A DNA stretch of 41,949 bases from Vairimorpha ceranae (Eukaryota > Microsporidia > Nosematidae): assembly GCF_000988165.1 (NCBI RefSeq), contig NW_020169331.1, positions 1 through 41,949 of the forward strand. Direction: 5' to 3'. Position 1 is the first letter of the stretch. Each line of letters starts with the position of its first letter. Shown here one piece after another: positions 1 to 10,035 of the stretch. The notes under the pieces were generated by a model. It saw only the letters and a program-made list of their open reading frames with translations. It had not been told where the DNA came from and did not search any database. Both the position numbers and the translations under genes were made by a program.

Positions 1-2260
1 ACATAAAATAATATTTGTAATTGGTGCTAAAATTTAACGGTCATAATATTGAAAATATACCAGACTTTTTATGTTTTTCTTAACAAATAGTATAAGCAAA
101 GTTTAGAAACCTTCTTTAAAGCGGAAAATATTTTAATTAAAAATATTTAATTTTACAAGTATTGTAAAAAGTTCAAAATATTTTTTTTTACAAAAAAATT
201 ATTCTTTGCAATAAAGAAACAATAATATTTATCAAAATATAGAAATGTGTATTGTAAATAGTATTTGAGTCTAAAAATTATTTTTAAAACATTTAAGAAA
301 GGAAAGAAAATAAAAACATAAATATTAAAAATATGCGCTACAATTTAGCATGCTAAAAATCCTTTATGTAGAAGAAATTGGATTTTTTTGTAATAAAAAT
401 CTTTAAAGTTTTTGTGATCTACTTTAGCAGATTTAAAGACAAAGTAAATTTAATTGTCATTGACGACATCAATTTGATTCACCGCGTATAATGCGGAACC
501 CGAAAATTATATTTTCAAAGGTAAAAATTATAAAAACCATTTTCTAGCTTTTGTATTTTTTGTTGTACGTAAAGGTATTTTCTATTTATAGCTAAATAGC
601 GCTATATGAACATTTTGTGTATAAATTTTACCCTTGCAAGTGAAGTCTCTGTTGCTATAAAACAAGTCTTGAAGACATAAATACTACTAAAAATAACCTC
701 TATTGATCTTAACTATTTAACATATGATACTCTTTTGGGTACTTTAATAAAATAGTAATTTTATGTCTAGAACATACAAAAGAAATACAGAAATTTTATT
801 AAACATTGAGGCGTGTTTTTTATCGTGACTATAAAAATTATTAAATAAATTAAAAAATAATTTTTTGCGGTATTAAATCTTTTTTTTGAATTTACAAATA
901 TAGCTTGCGTTTTTTCGTTTAAACGGCCTGTAAAATGTATTTTTACAATATATTATTGTAAAAAAAATAGTGTAAAAGTGTCTACAACTTCAACCTATAA
1001 AACTTTAACGTCTTTATGATACACAAAAAAAGCTTTTTAATGAAACATTTTGAAGAAAAAATTAGAAAAAAAAATTTTAACAATAACAATCATGCTTTAC
1101 AAAATTCTGAATTTTTAATATTTTTAAAGTGAAACGCCTTAAATTAATATGTCAACTTTAACTTTTTTTTTACTTTAACTGATTAATTTTTATTGAATTT
1201 TAATTTCCTGGCTTTTTGCGTCATTATACTCATTTATTTTCCAAATAAATAAACCATTTCCTTGTAGAATAACATCATAATAAACTTTTTTCAAACTAAA
1301 CATCCGTAAATGCCCACCCTTTTTATTTTTCAGACATAAGTTACAGGGAACAAGTGATGTATATCCTAGTATAATATTACATATTTCTCGATGACATTTG
1401 ATATCAAGCAAAAGCAAGATTTAGTTCTATATGTTATTCCTGATTTTTTATATTACCTGTCCGATAATTAGTACTAAAAAGTTTTATCTTGTTATTAGAT
1501 ATAAGAACTAACCTCATAGATTTTTCAATGAGGCAATTACAACACTTTTGACATTTAAATGTATAAATACATTTTGTAGTTGATTTCATGCAGTAAAAAA
1601 AATATTAAATTTATACTTTTTTATACACAACCTTAATTAGCCTTTAATAAAAAATTATAAATTTAAAACAAACGGGAAAAAATGTTTAAAATGTGTTTAT
1701 TTGTTAAAATATGTTAAAATGTTATTCACTAACAATTTGTTCCATGAATGTATGTCAAGAGTTTCTAAAACTTTGTTTAATTTGATTAGTTTTGACTAGC
1801 TTTTGTGTCACATATACCAATTTTTATTAAAAACAAAAAATAAACAGCAAAATTGTTAATAGATGAGAAATTAAAAATGTTTTGTTCTGTCTTTTGTAGA
1901 AATATAAGCGTTTATTTCAAGCAAAGACTGAAATTTTATTTGCTACTTTTACTAAATTATATTTAAGTAGGTTTGTTGGTATACATAAAATATTATTAAA
2001 ATTTACATAAATACTTTTTATATTTTAAAAGTCAATAAAAATTTTACAATCTTAATATAAATTTATTTTTAAAACTAATTTAATAGTTATACTACATGTA
2101 AAGAAAAATGTGCTGTATTATTGTCTGATAGAGCAATAAATGTATGTATTTTACAAACTAACATTTTTTAATATATACAGTTTATTATAAAACAATTTGT
2201 TTAATTGTTTTATTAAAATAAAAAAAATTAGTACTTAATATATCATAGATAAAATATAAT
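1..2260. other. Gene-free AT-rich stretch
   Basis: No convincing gene is visible in 2.26 kb, which is long for this otherwise compact window. The only sizeable open frame (minus strand, 1190-1417) has no ATG at its 5' end and no CCC signal. Small palindromes occur near 345-360 and at 485-499 (a CCGC/GCGG hairpin followed by GGAACCC). No tRNA- or rRNA-like sequence was seen. It may be decayed transposon or subterminal sequence, but nothing recognisable survives. Confidence 0.5.
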
Positions 2261-3031
2261 TTACTTTTTACTTTTCTTCTTACCTTTTTTCTTCAATATA
2301 ACATCCTTATTTGCATTTTTATTGATATCATCTAAAAGTTTTTCAACGAAGTCTTTTTTTTCATATTCTCTAGATTTCTCAATATATTCCCTTAGTTTAT
2401 TTTTTTCTAATTCTAATCTTTTAGATGTCTCATCTTGTATGTCAGTAAAACATGAGAAAAAATCTTCAATAAAACTTTTATCATCTAATAGCCTAATATT
2501 ACATTGCAAAAAAATAGTAGTATCTCCGATTTGTGATAAATTAATCAACTTTTTATCTGTTGGCCAATAGGACCCGTAAAAATGCGCAAAATCGTATTTG
2601 TAACAAAATTCTTCAATTTTTTTTGTAATCGTTCCGAAACATGAATAATTCCTTATATTAGGACTTTTTGTACAAAATTGACTGCCAAAGTGTATATTTC
2701 CCAGTTTTATATTATTTATATAAAAGTTTGGTATCTTCTTCTTTAAATATCCTTTTAGTATCACAAACTCTTTCTGTTCACTAAATAATAATTGTGACAG
2801 ACAAAAATTTTTCTTAAGAGTTAATATTATATACATTTTTTTAAATATTTCATTTGATTCTAGTAGTATTATTGTTTGATATACAGATGGGTATATAAAT
2901 GTAGTAGATTTATATTTCTTTTGTAAATATCTCGTTTTTTTAACTTTTTCATCACGCTCGACACGTTTTCTATAAAAAAAAATTCCAGATACCCCGATAA
3001 TAAAACCACTTATGAAAAGAGGAAGGTACAT
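2261..3031 (-). CDS. CCDC47-like ER membrane protein (DUF1682)
   Basis: A 256-aa protein. The start is taken at 3031 because CCCCC lies 5 nt upstream; an in-frame ATG 7 codons earlier sits upstream of that signal. Residues 1-20 form a hydrophobic N-terminal anchor, followed by basic residues. The middle resembles the CCDC47/DUF1682 core: a strand segment around MYIILTLKK, then HFYGSYW, where CCDC47 has an IHFSDQY-like motif, then TTIFLQCNI, where it has a 'LLFTF' strand. The C-terminus is a charged helix (KRLELEKNKLREYIEKS) ending in a lysine tail, as in CCDC47. In animals CCDC47 pairs with Asterix in the PAT complex, which chaperones multipass proteins at the ER translocon. The human protein is 483 aa, so this would be a reduced form. 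The assignment rests on recalled motif order, not a search. Confidence 0.5.
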   Translation of the reverse strand: MYLPLFISGFIIGVSGIFFYRKRVERDEKVKKTRYLQKKYKSTTFIYPSVYQTIILLESNEIFKKMYIILTLKKNFCLSQLLFSEQKEFVILKGYLKKKIPNFYINNIKLGNIHFGSQFCTKSPNIRNYSCFGTITKKIEEFCYKYDFAHFYGSYWPTDKKLINLSQIGDTTIFLQCNIRLLDDKSFIEDFFSCFTDIQDETSKRLELEKNKLREYIEKSREYEKKDFVEKLLDDINKNANKDVILKKKGKKKSKK

Positions 3032-3036
3032 TTTTA

Positions 3037-3041
3037 GGGGG
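3037..3041 (-). promoter_or_regulatory. CCCCC start-proximal motif
   Basis: CCCCC followed by TAAAA and the ATG at 3031. It decides the start of the CCDC47-like gene against the longer open frame. Confidence 0.6.
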
Positions 3042-3217
3042 TAAAAAAACAAAAAAAAAATCTAATAAAAGATAGTGTGTAAAAGGTTATGTTTTGTTAG
3101 AAAAAAGTAATTTAATCAATTTAAACAAAGTAAAAAATGATTTTAAAGGAAACTATTACGGAAATGTATGTAGATATTTAATATGACCAGTAAAACTTTT
3201 ACAAATATATTTTGTAT

Positions 3218-3817
3218 TTATTTATCTTTATTACTGGCATAGCTTTGTTTTAAATAATTTATAAATGACGGAATTGTATCTTCAACTTCTAAATTTATTT
3301 TTTCTTCATTTTCTTTTAAATAATAAATTATTTTCAATTCGCATTTTTCTCCAAGAAAAGGACCGGTAACTTTAAATACAAGGTAAGACGCCACACCTGA
3401 GAAATACTTTTCTATCTTAGGCTCACCCTCATCCATTACAAACATTATCTTAGATTTATCACATACATCTCCATTTTTGTAATAACAAACAATAGAGTTA
3501 TTAGTAAATTTCATACGATCAAATTCCCCTAAATTTTGACATGTAGTATCATTTATCACCACTTTAAAGTGCTTTAGTGGGTTAATAACGTACACATTAT
3601 TATTCTTCTCAATTTTTATAGATAAATTTTTTAGTTTATCGATTTGCTGTGGAAGAGGAACAGAGTTTAGTTTCTCACTTTGCCTTTCAATATAAAATTT
3701 TACTTTATCTTTCTTTCCTAAATATTGATATTTAGAAGTATCGGTATCTTTTGTTATTTTAGTAAATTTATATGAGACTGTGCATAAATGATGAATAAGG
3801 AAAAACAAAATCTGCAT
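3218..3817 (-). CDS. Secreted protein with possible degenerate MRH lectin domain
   Basis: A 199-aa protein. The start at 3817 is set by CCCC 4 nt upstream; an upstream in-frame ATG is ignored. Residues 1-16 are hydrophobic (MQILFFLIHHLC...), a likely signal peptide. Residues 93-160 resemble the mannose-6-phosphate receptor homology (MRH) domain of OS-9 and glucosidase II beta: Cys93, Cys111, YYKNGDVCD (112-120), FVMDEG (126-131), then YLVFKV (145-150) with Cys159 after a GPFL turn. MRH domains bind mannose on N-glycans during ER quality control. The arginine usual after the CD motif is replaced by Lys (KSK), so sugar binding is doubtful. The fold is inferred from motif order. If wrong, this is simply an unrecognised secretory protein. 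Confidence 0.4.
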   Translation of the reverse strand: MQILFFLIHHLCTVSYKFTKITKDTDTSKYQYLGKKDKVKFYIERQSEKLNSVPLPQQIDKLKNLSIKIEKNNNVYVINPLKHFKVVINDTTCQNLGEFDRMKFTNNSIVCYYKNGDVCDKSKIMFVMDEGEPKIEKYFSGVASYLVFKVTGPFLGEKCELKIIYYLKENEEKINLEVEDTIPSFINYLKQSYASNKDK

Positions 3818-3821
3818 AAAA

Positions 3822-3825
3822 GGGG
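3822..3825 (-). promoter_or_regulatory. CCCC start-proximal motif
   Basis: CCCC followed by TTTT and the ATG at 3817. It selects the internal Met that begins a signal peptide. Confidence 0.55.
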
Positions 3826-4174
3826 TATAAAAAATATAATATAAGTTTATTAGCAAATAATAGATAAAAATATTAATTATAGATTTAAAAAAAGTAAAAT
3901 ATACAGAATACTTTTAATATAAAATGCTAAGAATATTTAAATGACAGTGTAAATAATTTATTTTTACAATAACAGTATTTAAAACTTAAAATATAGCAAA
4001 AAGATTAATTAAACTTATAATGTTTTTTAAAACACTGTGATATAAATTAATAAGAAATTTTCATCACTTATTTGAATAAAGATCTTCTTTATATATATTA
4101 CTTGTCATCGATATATTAGTAATATTTTATACTAAAATAAATACTTAGATATCAAAATTTTAACACTATGACAA

Positions 4175-4236
4175 TAAAGCTGTATACATATCAATCAGCA
4201 ATATTGAGTTGATAGCTTTTACATATCTGTTTTATA
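4175..4236 (+). repeat. Dispersed 62-nt element, copy A
   Basis: It aligns over its whole length with 34839-34900, with roughly three quarters identity by eye. Shared words include TAAAG, CAGCA.TATTG.GTTG and ACAT.TCTGTT. The outer arms (ACATATC at both ends) no longer pair well here, whereas copy B pairs perfectly. It could be a mobile-element relic or a small-RNA gene. Confidence 0.55.
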
Positions 4237-4383
4237 AGTACAAAAGTATTATTTATGATTTAACAAACTAACATTCAAAAGTAGAATTTATAAGTAAATA
4301 TTATTATTTTAAAATTTTACTAAATTTATTTTAAAAAATATTGACACAACACCAAACAAAAGAATAGATAGTTAAATCATAAT

Positions 4384-4695
4384 TTAATTCTGTCTAATAG
4401 TCTTCCAAAAATTAGCTAAAATAGGGTTAACTTTTTTTCCATGTTTATGCTCATAAATAACTTTTTTCAAATATCTCATTCTTCCTGTTCCAAGTGCATT
4501 TCTTCTTCTGGCTTTTATAGACCCAGGATTTCTCCATTTAGGCTCCGGATATGCACATGATGCACATTTTCTAAGTTGCTTGTGATAAGACATATTACCA
4601 CATCTTTTACATAATGTATGATTTCTCTTATTCTTTTTACCAAAGCTTGCTGTTCCTTTACTCTAAAATTAAAAATAAAAAAATTCACTTACCAT
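4384..4695 (-). CDS. RPL37: 60S ribosomal protein eL37 (one 5' intron)
   Basis: Spliced gene: ATG at 4693-4695, intron 4663-4692, second exon 4384-4662, giving 93 aa. Removing the intron restores the canonical N-terminus ([18 protein letters not shown]) and the first half of the zinc ribbon (CKRCG), which pairs with CASCAY in the continuous downstream part. [15 protein letters not shown] matches the conserved eL37 core. The open frame that begins at MSYHK (4593) lacks the first zinc cysteines and is not the real start. CCC lies 5 nt upstream of the true ATG (4701-4703). eL37 is a zinc-binding rRNA-binding protein of the large subunit. Its upstream region is filled by a tandem array (4733-4936). 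Confidence 0.92.
4663..4692 (-). other. 30-nt spliceosomal intron in eL37
   Basis: The intron begins GTAAGTG and ends TTAATTTTAG, lies directly after the initiator ATG, and restores the conserved eL37 N-terminus when removed. Short 5'-placed introns in ribosomal protein genes are typical of microsporidia. The TTAAT just before the 3' TAG could hold the branch-point A, leaving almost no branch-to-AG distance. Confidence 0.9.
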
Positions 4696-4732
4696 TTTAT
4701 GGGTGAAAAATAAAAAAAATACTTGTGAAAGC

Positions 4733-4936
4733 ATAAAAATATTAAAGAAGAGTAAATTAGTAAAAGCATAAAAATATTTAAATAGAATGAATTTGTAAAA
4801 GCATAAAATATTTAAATAGAATGAATTTGGAAAATCTAAAGAATAATGAATTGATAGATTTGTAAAAGCACAAAAATATTAAAGAAAAATGAAAAAAATA
4901 TTAAAATAGAATGAATAGATTTGTAAAAGAAGAATT
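4733..4936. repeat. Degenerate tandem array upstream of eL37
   Basis: About five imperfect copies of a roughly 35-bp unit built on GTAAAAGCATAAAAATATT followed by AAATAGAATGAATTT. It fills the spacer between the DOP1 stop and the eL37 promoter. Each unit carries GCATAAA, i.e. TTTATGC on the eL37 strand. Confidence 0.75.
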
Positions 4937-7900
4937 TTAATCATGAAATTCACTAACTATTAATTTCTCTAACACGTCAATATCATTAACTGAAGATTTA
5001 ATATCTTGCATCTTGTAAAAGTACGGACAATATTTTACAAATTTAAGCATATCCTCGGATTTTACAGTCTTATAGGAAAAGAATAGTGTTCTTTTTGTTA
5101 AAATCTGTCTTCTGTTAAAAGTAGGTTCAGCATTATTTTTTACTAACTTTTTATACAATTTATAAAAGAGTGGTAAAGACTTACTTTTTGTTCCATTAAA
5201 ATTATCTGTGGAATCATAAGAACGTTGACTAATTTCTGTACCAAGACAAATATTTTTAAATTCAAAGGTTTCATTGCTATCTAAAAAAAACAATACATCT
5301 AATAATTTCACAATGAACAAATATTCAGGATTATCTAACGAATTAGTTTTTATAAATGTCAATATTTCTGTAAAAATAACAGGAAATAACGGTAGTAATT
5401 TTCCGTGGTCAATTTTCACACATAAAATTTTTACAAGAAACCAAGCTTGTTTTCTAACTTTAATTGAAATGTGTTGTAAAAGACCTACACACATTTCAAT
5501 AAACTTTGAATTAAATCCTGCGAATTGATTAAAGTTATTTGAAAATATTAAAAAAGCTATTCTTTTTAGCACATTACACTTATTATTGATATCCGAAACC
5601 TGTGACACAAAAAAGCTACTTTCTAATTTGTAAACTAATTCATCCATAATATTTAAATCTGAATTTAACAATTTTTTATATAAAAAACCCTTTTCTTTCA
5701 ATTTAAATGTAAAAAATTCATTACTACCTAAATATTCTAATAATTGAAGCTTCATGCTTTGAATAGTAATCGTAGGATTTTCAGATAAAATAATTAAAAT
5801 GTCAATTATAAACACCTTCATGCTTTTATCAGATGTTTTTAAAAGATCAAATAAAAATCCTAAAAAAGTCTGAAGTGCACTTTTAATCTTTACATTGTAT
5901 TCCAAATGACTCAGAAATTCTATTAAAATAATTTTATCAGATTTAGATAAATTTCCCCTTTGCATGTGCATTATTGTTTGATAAATTATTGTTAAGAATT
6001 GATTATGTTCATCAGGCAATATTGAAAATAATTTTAACAAGTAAAGAAGCGTATTTACATCAGTAAAAGTTCTATAATTGACTATTTGATAGAGTGTTAG
6101 TTTATACTTTTTAAAAAACTCTAGTAATCCTACGTTTAAGCAAATTGAATCAAATTTAAGTAAAAATTTAAAAGCTTTACTTTGATTTATCGAATAAGAT
6201 GATAAAATTTCACCATACAGTCTATCTTTAAAAGATAAATTAATAATATATTGTGGTGAGAATGTTGAACTAATTAAATATTCAATAAAGTATCCAGAGA
6301 ATGTATTAAAAAATAGTTCAGATATTTTAGATATTGCTTTTACTTTTTGATTTTGAAAGTGAAAATCAAATCTTGCAATTCCTTTATTATCTTCCTTATT
6401 AGGCTTGACATATGTTACATTGTAAAAATTAATAAATTTTTGTATCATCATCTTTGCAATAAAAGCCCAATTAAAATTTATCGAATTACAATCTAACATC
6501 TTATTAATAATTTCATTGGCTATTAAAAATGAATAACCTTCTTCTGTTAAATTGTCTAAAATATGAGGTAGAATAATTATTAACTGTTTAATATCCAGAG
6601 AAAATATAATTGTTAGAAAATCGAAATAGTAAAAGCATTTACTATTTATAAATGCAATATATTGCATTATTATATTTGTATCATCTCTTAATTTTAATAA
6701 TTCTCCTATAGATATAATTATAGCTGGATCATTCTTATATTTTTCACAAATAGTTAATATTTTATTGTAATCAACTGTAAGAATATCATTTTTTATAATA
6801 ATTTCTGATTGTATCATAAATTGTATCATTTTAATACACTGAATTTTAATATTTCTTATACTTTCATGTAAATCATAATATTTAGAATCTTTTATGTAAG
6901 AAATGTCACATAAGAAAATATAAATTAAAATGTCAAAAAGAACATTTTTGTATGCAGGCATAAAAGATCCTATAACTTCTGTTAGTTCTTGTACATTTAC
7001 GCAATAGTATTCACTGACCAATTCTAGTCTAAATTTCTGAGAATTGAACAAGCAATTTTCAATTAATTTTAAAATCCCTTTGATTTGTGAAATATTTGGT
7101 CTGTCAATAAAAATGTAATTCAATGTTCTTACATTAGAATTTATAAATCTATCAATGATAAATGAAAATATTCCTTTAAATATATAAATTGATTTAAGTA
7201 ATGAAATCAATATTGGATCACGATTAGATATCTTATTATTAATCAAATAGAAAATATTATAGAAATAAAGTGAATTATCAGCCTGTAGCTCCATTACGAA
7301 ATATAAAAATAAACAAATATGCTGTTTGTTCAGATCATTAACTTTTTTTATAAGTATACGCTCGTATCTTTGTTTAAAAATTCTATTATATTCATAGATC
7401 AATATAACTATCTGTTTTTTATTATCCTGTGACATGTCACAATTATTTAAAATAAGAATATCTGATTCTAAGGATTCTGATCTGCACGAAATAGTAGTTT
7501 GAGATAAATTAAATAATGAATTATAATTTTCATTGTAAACATTCCATACATCTCCATAAGATTTTTCATTATCTTGTTCTTCATTAATAAATCGTGTCCA
7601 AAGTTCTTTAAAAAGGATATCTCCGTTTACTGTGTTCACATCCTCATAAAAACATATTGATTTTTGCATAACATCTAAAGATTGTTTGATCATCCAATTA
7701 AAATAAGGTTGAACAAAGTCTTGAAGAATATTATTTTCTTTAAAATTAGTGTAAAAATCTAATATAAGACAATAATTTGCATCATTTAAATACCTTAATA
7801 AATACTTGGATATTAATGACATATAACAAGATTCAATATCTTTTAGAACACTTGCATTTTCCTGTACGTAAAATTCATCAACCAATTCAAAAAAATTATT

Positions 7901-9967
7901 ACACGTCTTGCTCGATTGTTCTGTAAAGATAATTTTAGTAATATTTTTACTTAAAAATTCGTATCTAACTTCTTCATCAAAATACATGTAGTTTTCTAGA
8001 ACAAATATTAGTAAAAGTGGAAGATGTGTGGATAAAACAGCATTATCAAACACTAAATAATTTTTTATGCAAAAATTAACAACCGATAAAACATCTGTTG
8101 GTGATTTGATGTCTTTTATTTCCTTAATTTTTTTCTTATCTTTACGTTTATTATTTTTCTTCGAAATGTTTTCGTTAATTCCATAATTAGAATCATTTAA
8201 ATGATCTTCTAAAACCAAGCTTGAATCATTTAAGTTGATCGAACTTTTGTTTTCTTCAAGAGGAAATTTTAAATCGAAACTTATATCATTTTTTGATGTT
8301 TCTGAAATATTATCTGATGTTAGATTATTTGCAAGATTAAGATCACTAAAATTTTCTTCTAAATCATTAAAATTCCCTTCTAATTTTTGTAAATCATTAA
8401 AGTTCCCTTCTAACTTTTGTAAATCATTAAAATTCCCTTCTAACTTTTGTAAATCATTAAAATTCCCTTGTAAACTTTTTGTTATTTCTAGATCATCAGA
8501 TGGCAATCTCTCTTTACCATACATTTCACCAGAAGCATCAGGAGAATCAACACTTTTTAAAATCTTAAAAGAAAGGTCTTTATGACTATCATAAGAATCA
8601 GCTTCTAATTTTTTCTCATCTTTATATTTCTCGATTTCATTTTGCTTTTCTTCATTAAATCCTCTAGATTGACTTGTATAAACTGTATTTTGACTCTCAG
8701 GAAATATAATTTTACTTATAGATTCATTTTCTTCTGTTTTATTTCTTAAACAAATATTAGGCAAATAATCTTTTTTAGATAGCTTAACTTGCTTTATACT
8801 TGTTATTGAGTTTTTAAGTTCCAAATAAAATACCTTCCATAATTTGTCTAAATCAGTTGTTACAAATATTTTACTTATATCAATTAAATTTTGCTGATTT
8901 AAAGGTTTATCTCTTTCTAAAATAGTATATTCCTCAATATTATCATCAATATAATTTTTAGAATAAACTAAAACTTCAAAGAGTAAATCTTCTAAAATTT
9001 TTTCTGTTAATTTTACTTTATCTGACAAAGTAGTAAAAATTTTAAAAAATTGTGAAGTTAAACGTCTTGTCTTTAAAATCCTTAATAATGTCTTTGTAAC
9101 AATTTTTATATCTGTAAATTCATCATCTTCTGCAATATTTATCCAAGAAAATACTTTTTTATTTAGACTTTGTTCCCTTTTCCCAAAGATAAGAAACATT
9201 CCTTCTAACAAATCACTATTCATGCTTTCAGAAAATATTTTTTCTTTTAAAGGAAACATGTGTAAAATTAAATTTAAGGTTCCTCTAAGTATTAGAAGAT
9301 CATCACTTTTAAGCCCTTCTTTTAGTGCTTTAATGACCAGTAGTTTATCAGAAATCATTGTATCATAGTTTATTTTTTCATTCATTAAAAATAATATTAT
9401 AGATTGTCTTAGATCTTTATTTTGTAAGAAAATCATCCATAAAGAATTATAAAACTTTTTTTCATCAATTTCTACTCTAAACTTTTTTATAAGTTCAATA
9501 CCTTTGTCATAACATTCACTTGCTTCTGATTCTATAGCCGGTAATATTCCATATAACACGTTTATAGTAAAACAATCTATTTTTTCTCCTAATACAATAA
9601 TATACTTTTCTAATAAATCTAGATATGTACTTATTACAAGTATTCTAGAATGACAGCCAAACTTTAATAATCCTAAGGTATAAATACCAAAATTTTCTAA
9701 TAGTTCATCTTCAGATATTGTATCAAAAATAATTGAATAAGTTTCAAGCACTTTTTTATGCACTCCCGCAGGAAGTAAAGGATTTAAACATTGATTTAAT
9801 CTTTTGCATAAAAATTCAACTTTTGGTATAAAAGGTAGTGAATAGGTCTGAATAGTACTATCAAGTGAAGTAAGTAAAGCTATAAAATCTGGCCACTCTT
9901 GTGCGTTTTTAAATGATTCAAGCTTTTTTGTTATTTCTATAAAATATCTTTCATCTTTGTTTGACAT
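4937..9967 (-). CDS. DOP1: DOP1/Dopey family protein
   Basis: A 1676-aa protein starting at 9967 (CCC 4 nt upstream at 9972-9974; the longer open frame adds 22 upstream residues that look like spacer). Residues 1-290 match the Dopey N-terminal domain: EWPDFIALLTSL, then KRLNQCLNPLLPAGVHKKVLE, an excellent match to the family signature. A low-complexity acidic linker (about 480-620) carries four 10-residue repeats (GNFNDLQKLE) and a basic NKRKDKKKIKE stretch. The rest is helical with leucine-rich segments. In yeast, Dop1 works with Mon2 and Neo1 in endosome-Golgi trafficking. The length is close to the yeast protein, unusual for a lineage that generally shortens proteins. Confidence 0.85.
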   Translation of the reverse strand: MSNKDERYFIEITKKLESFKNAQEWPDFIALLTSLDSTIQTYSLPFIPKVEFLCKRLNQCLNPLLPAGVHKKVLETYSIIFDTISEDELLENFGIYTLGLLKFGCHSRILVISTYLDLLEKYIIVLGEKIDCFTINVLYGILPAIESEASECYDKGIELIKKFRVEIDEKKFYNSLWMIFLQNKDLRQSIILFLMNEKINYDTMISDKLLVIKALKEGLKSDDLLILRGTLNLILHMFPLKEKIFSESMNSDLLEGMFLIFGKREQSLNKKVFSWINIAEDDEFTDIKIVTKTLLRILKTRRLTSQFFKIFTTLSDKVKLTEKILEDLLFEVLVYSKNYIDDNIEEYTILERDKPLNQQNLIDISKIFVTTDLDKLWKVFYLELKNSITSIKQVKLSKKDYLPNICLRNKTEENESISKIIFPESQNTVYTSQSRGFNEEKQNEIEKYKDEKKLEADSYDSHKDLSFKILKSVDSPDASGEMYGKERLPSDDLEITKSLQGNFNDLQKLEGNFNDLQKLEGNFNDLQKLEGNFNDLEENFSDLNLANNLTSDNISETSKNDISFDLKFPLEENKSSINLNDSSLVLEDHLNDSNYGINENISKKNNKRKDKKKIKEIKDIKSPTDVLSVVNFCIKNYLVFDNAVLSTHLPLLLIFVLENYMYFDEEVRYEFLSKNITKIIFTEQSSKTCNNFFELVDEFYVQENASVLKDIESCYMSLISKYLLRYLNDANYCLILDFYTNFKENNILQDFVQPYFNWMIKQSLDVMQKSICFYEDVNTVNGDILFKELWTRFINEEQDNEKSYGDVWNVYNENYNSLFNLSQTTISCRSESLESDILILNNCDMSQDNKKQIVILIYEYNRIFKQRYERILIKKVNDLNKQHICLFLYFVMELQADNSLYFYNIFYLINNKISNRDPILISLLKSIYIFKGIFSFIIDRFINSNVRTLNYIFIDRPNISQIKGILKLIENCLFNSQKFRLELVSEYYCVNVQELTEVIGSFMPAYKNVLFDILIYIFLCDISYIKDSKYYDLHESIRNIKIQCIKMIQFMIQSEIIIKNDILTVDYNKILTICEKYKNDPAIIISIGELLKLRDDTNIIMQYIAFINSKCFYYFDFLTIIFSLDIKQLIIILPHILDNLTEEGYSFLIANEIINKMLDCNSINFNWAFIAKMMIQKFINFYNVTYVKPNKEDNKGIARFDFHFQNQKVKAISKISELFFNTFSGYFIEYLISSTFSPQYIINLSFKDRLYGEILSSYSINQSKAFKFLLKFDSICLNVGLLEFFKKYKLTLYQIVNYRTFTDVNTLLYLLKLFSILPDEHNQFLTIIYQTIMHMQRGNLSKSDKIILIEFLSHLEYNVKIKSALQTFLGFLFDLLKTSDKSMKVFIIDILIILSENPTITIQSMKLQLLEYLGSNEFFTFKLKEKGFLYKKLLNSDLNIMDELVYKLESSFFVSQVSDINNKCNVLKRIAFLIFSNNFNQFAGFNSKFIEMCVGLLQHISIKVRKQAWFLVKILCVKIDHGKLLPLFPVIFTEILTFIKTNSLDNPEYLFIVKLLDVLFFLDSNETFEFKNICLGTEISQRSYDSTDNFNGTKSKSLPLFYKLYKKLVKNNAEPTFNRRQILTKRTLFFSYKTVKSEDMLKFVKYCPYFYKMQDIKSSVNDIDVLEKLIVSEFHD
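8361..8472 (-). repeat. In-frame 30-bp tandem repeat within DOP1
   Basis: Three near-identical 30-bp units (8371-8400, 8401-8430, 8431-8460) with partial units on either side, encoding GNFNDLQKLE repeats at about residues 499-536. The units differ by only one or two bases, so the expansion is recent or being homogenised. Confidence 0.9.
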
Positions 9968-9971
9968 AAAA

Positions 9972-9974
9972 GGG
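9972..9974 (-). promoter_or_regulatory. CCC start-proximal motif of DOP1
   Basis: CCC followed by TTTT and the ATG at 9967. It sets the DOP1 start at MSNKDERYF, which is where family similarity begins. Confidence 0.6.
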
Positions 9975-10035
9975 TAGAACATAATGTTTTTATTTACAAA
10001 ATAAATTATTATAAACATGTTGTAAACAAACAAAC

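Larger units (their letters stand above)
3818..4383. other. Spacer with dispersed-element copy A
   Basis: No gene is seen. The spacer is AT-rich and holds a 62-nt block at 4175-4236 that reappears at 34839-34900 (see the repeat entries). The proximal part contains the upstream signal of the MRH-like gene. Confidence 0.5.

Noticed and set aside
1190..1417. 75-codon open frame on the minus strand with two CxxC-like cysteines (PCNLC)
   Set aside because: It begins at TTG with no ATG, has no CCC signal and lies in a large gene-free stretch. A decayed zinc-ribbon transposase was considered, but nothing beyond the CxxC and a tryptophan supports it.
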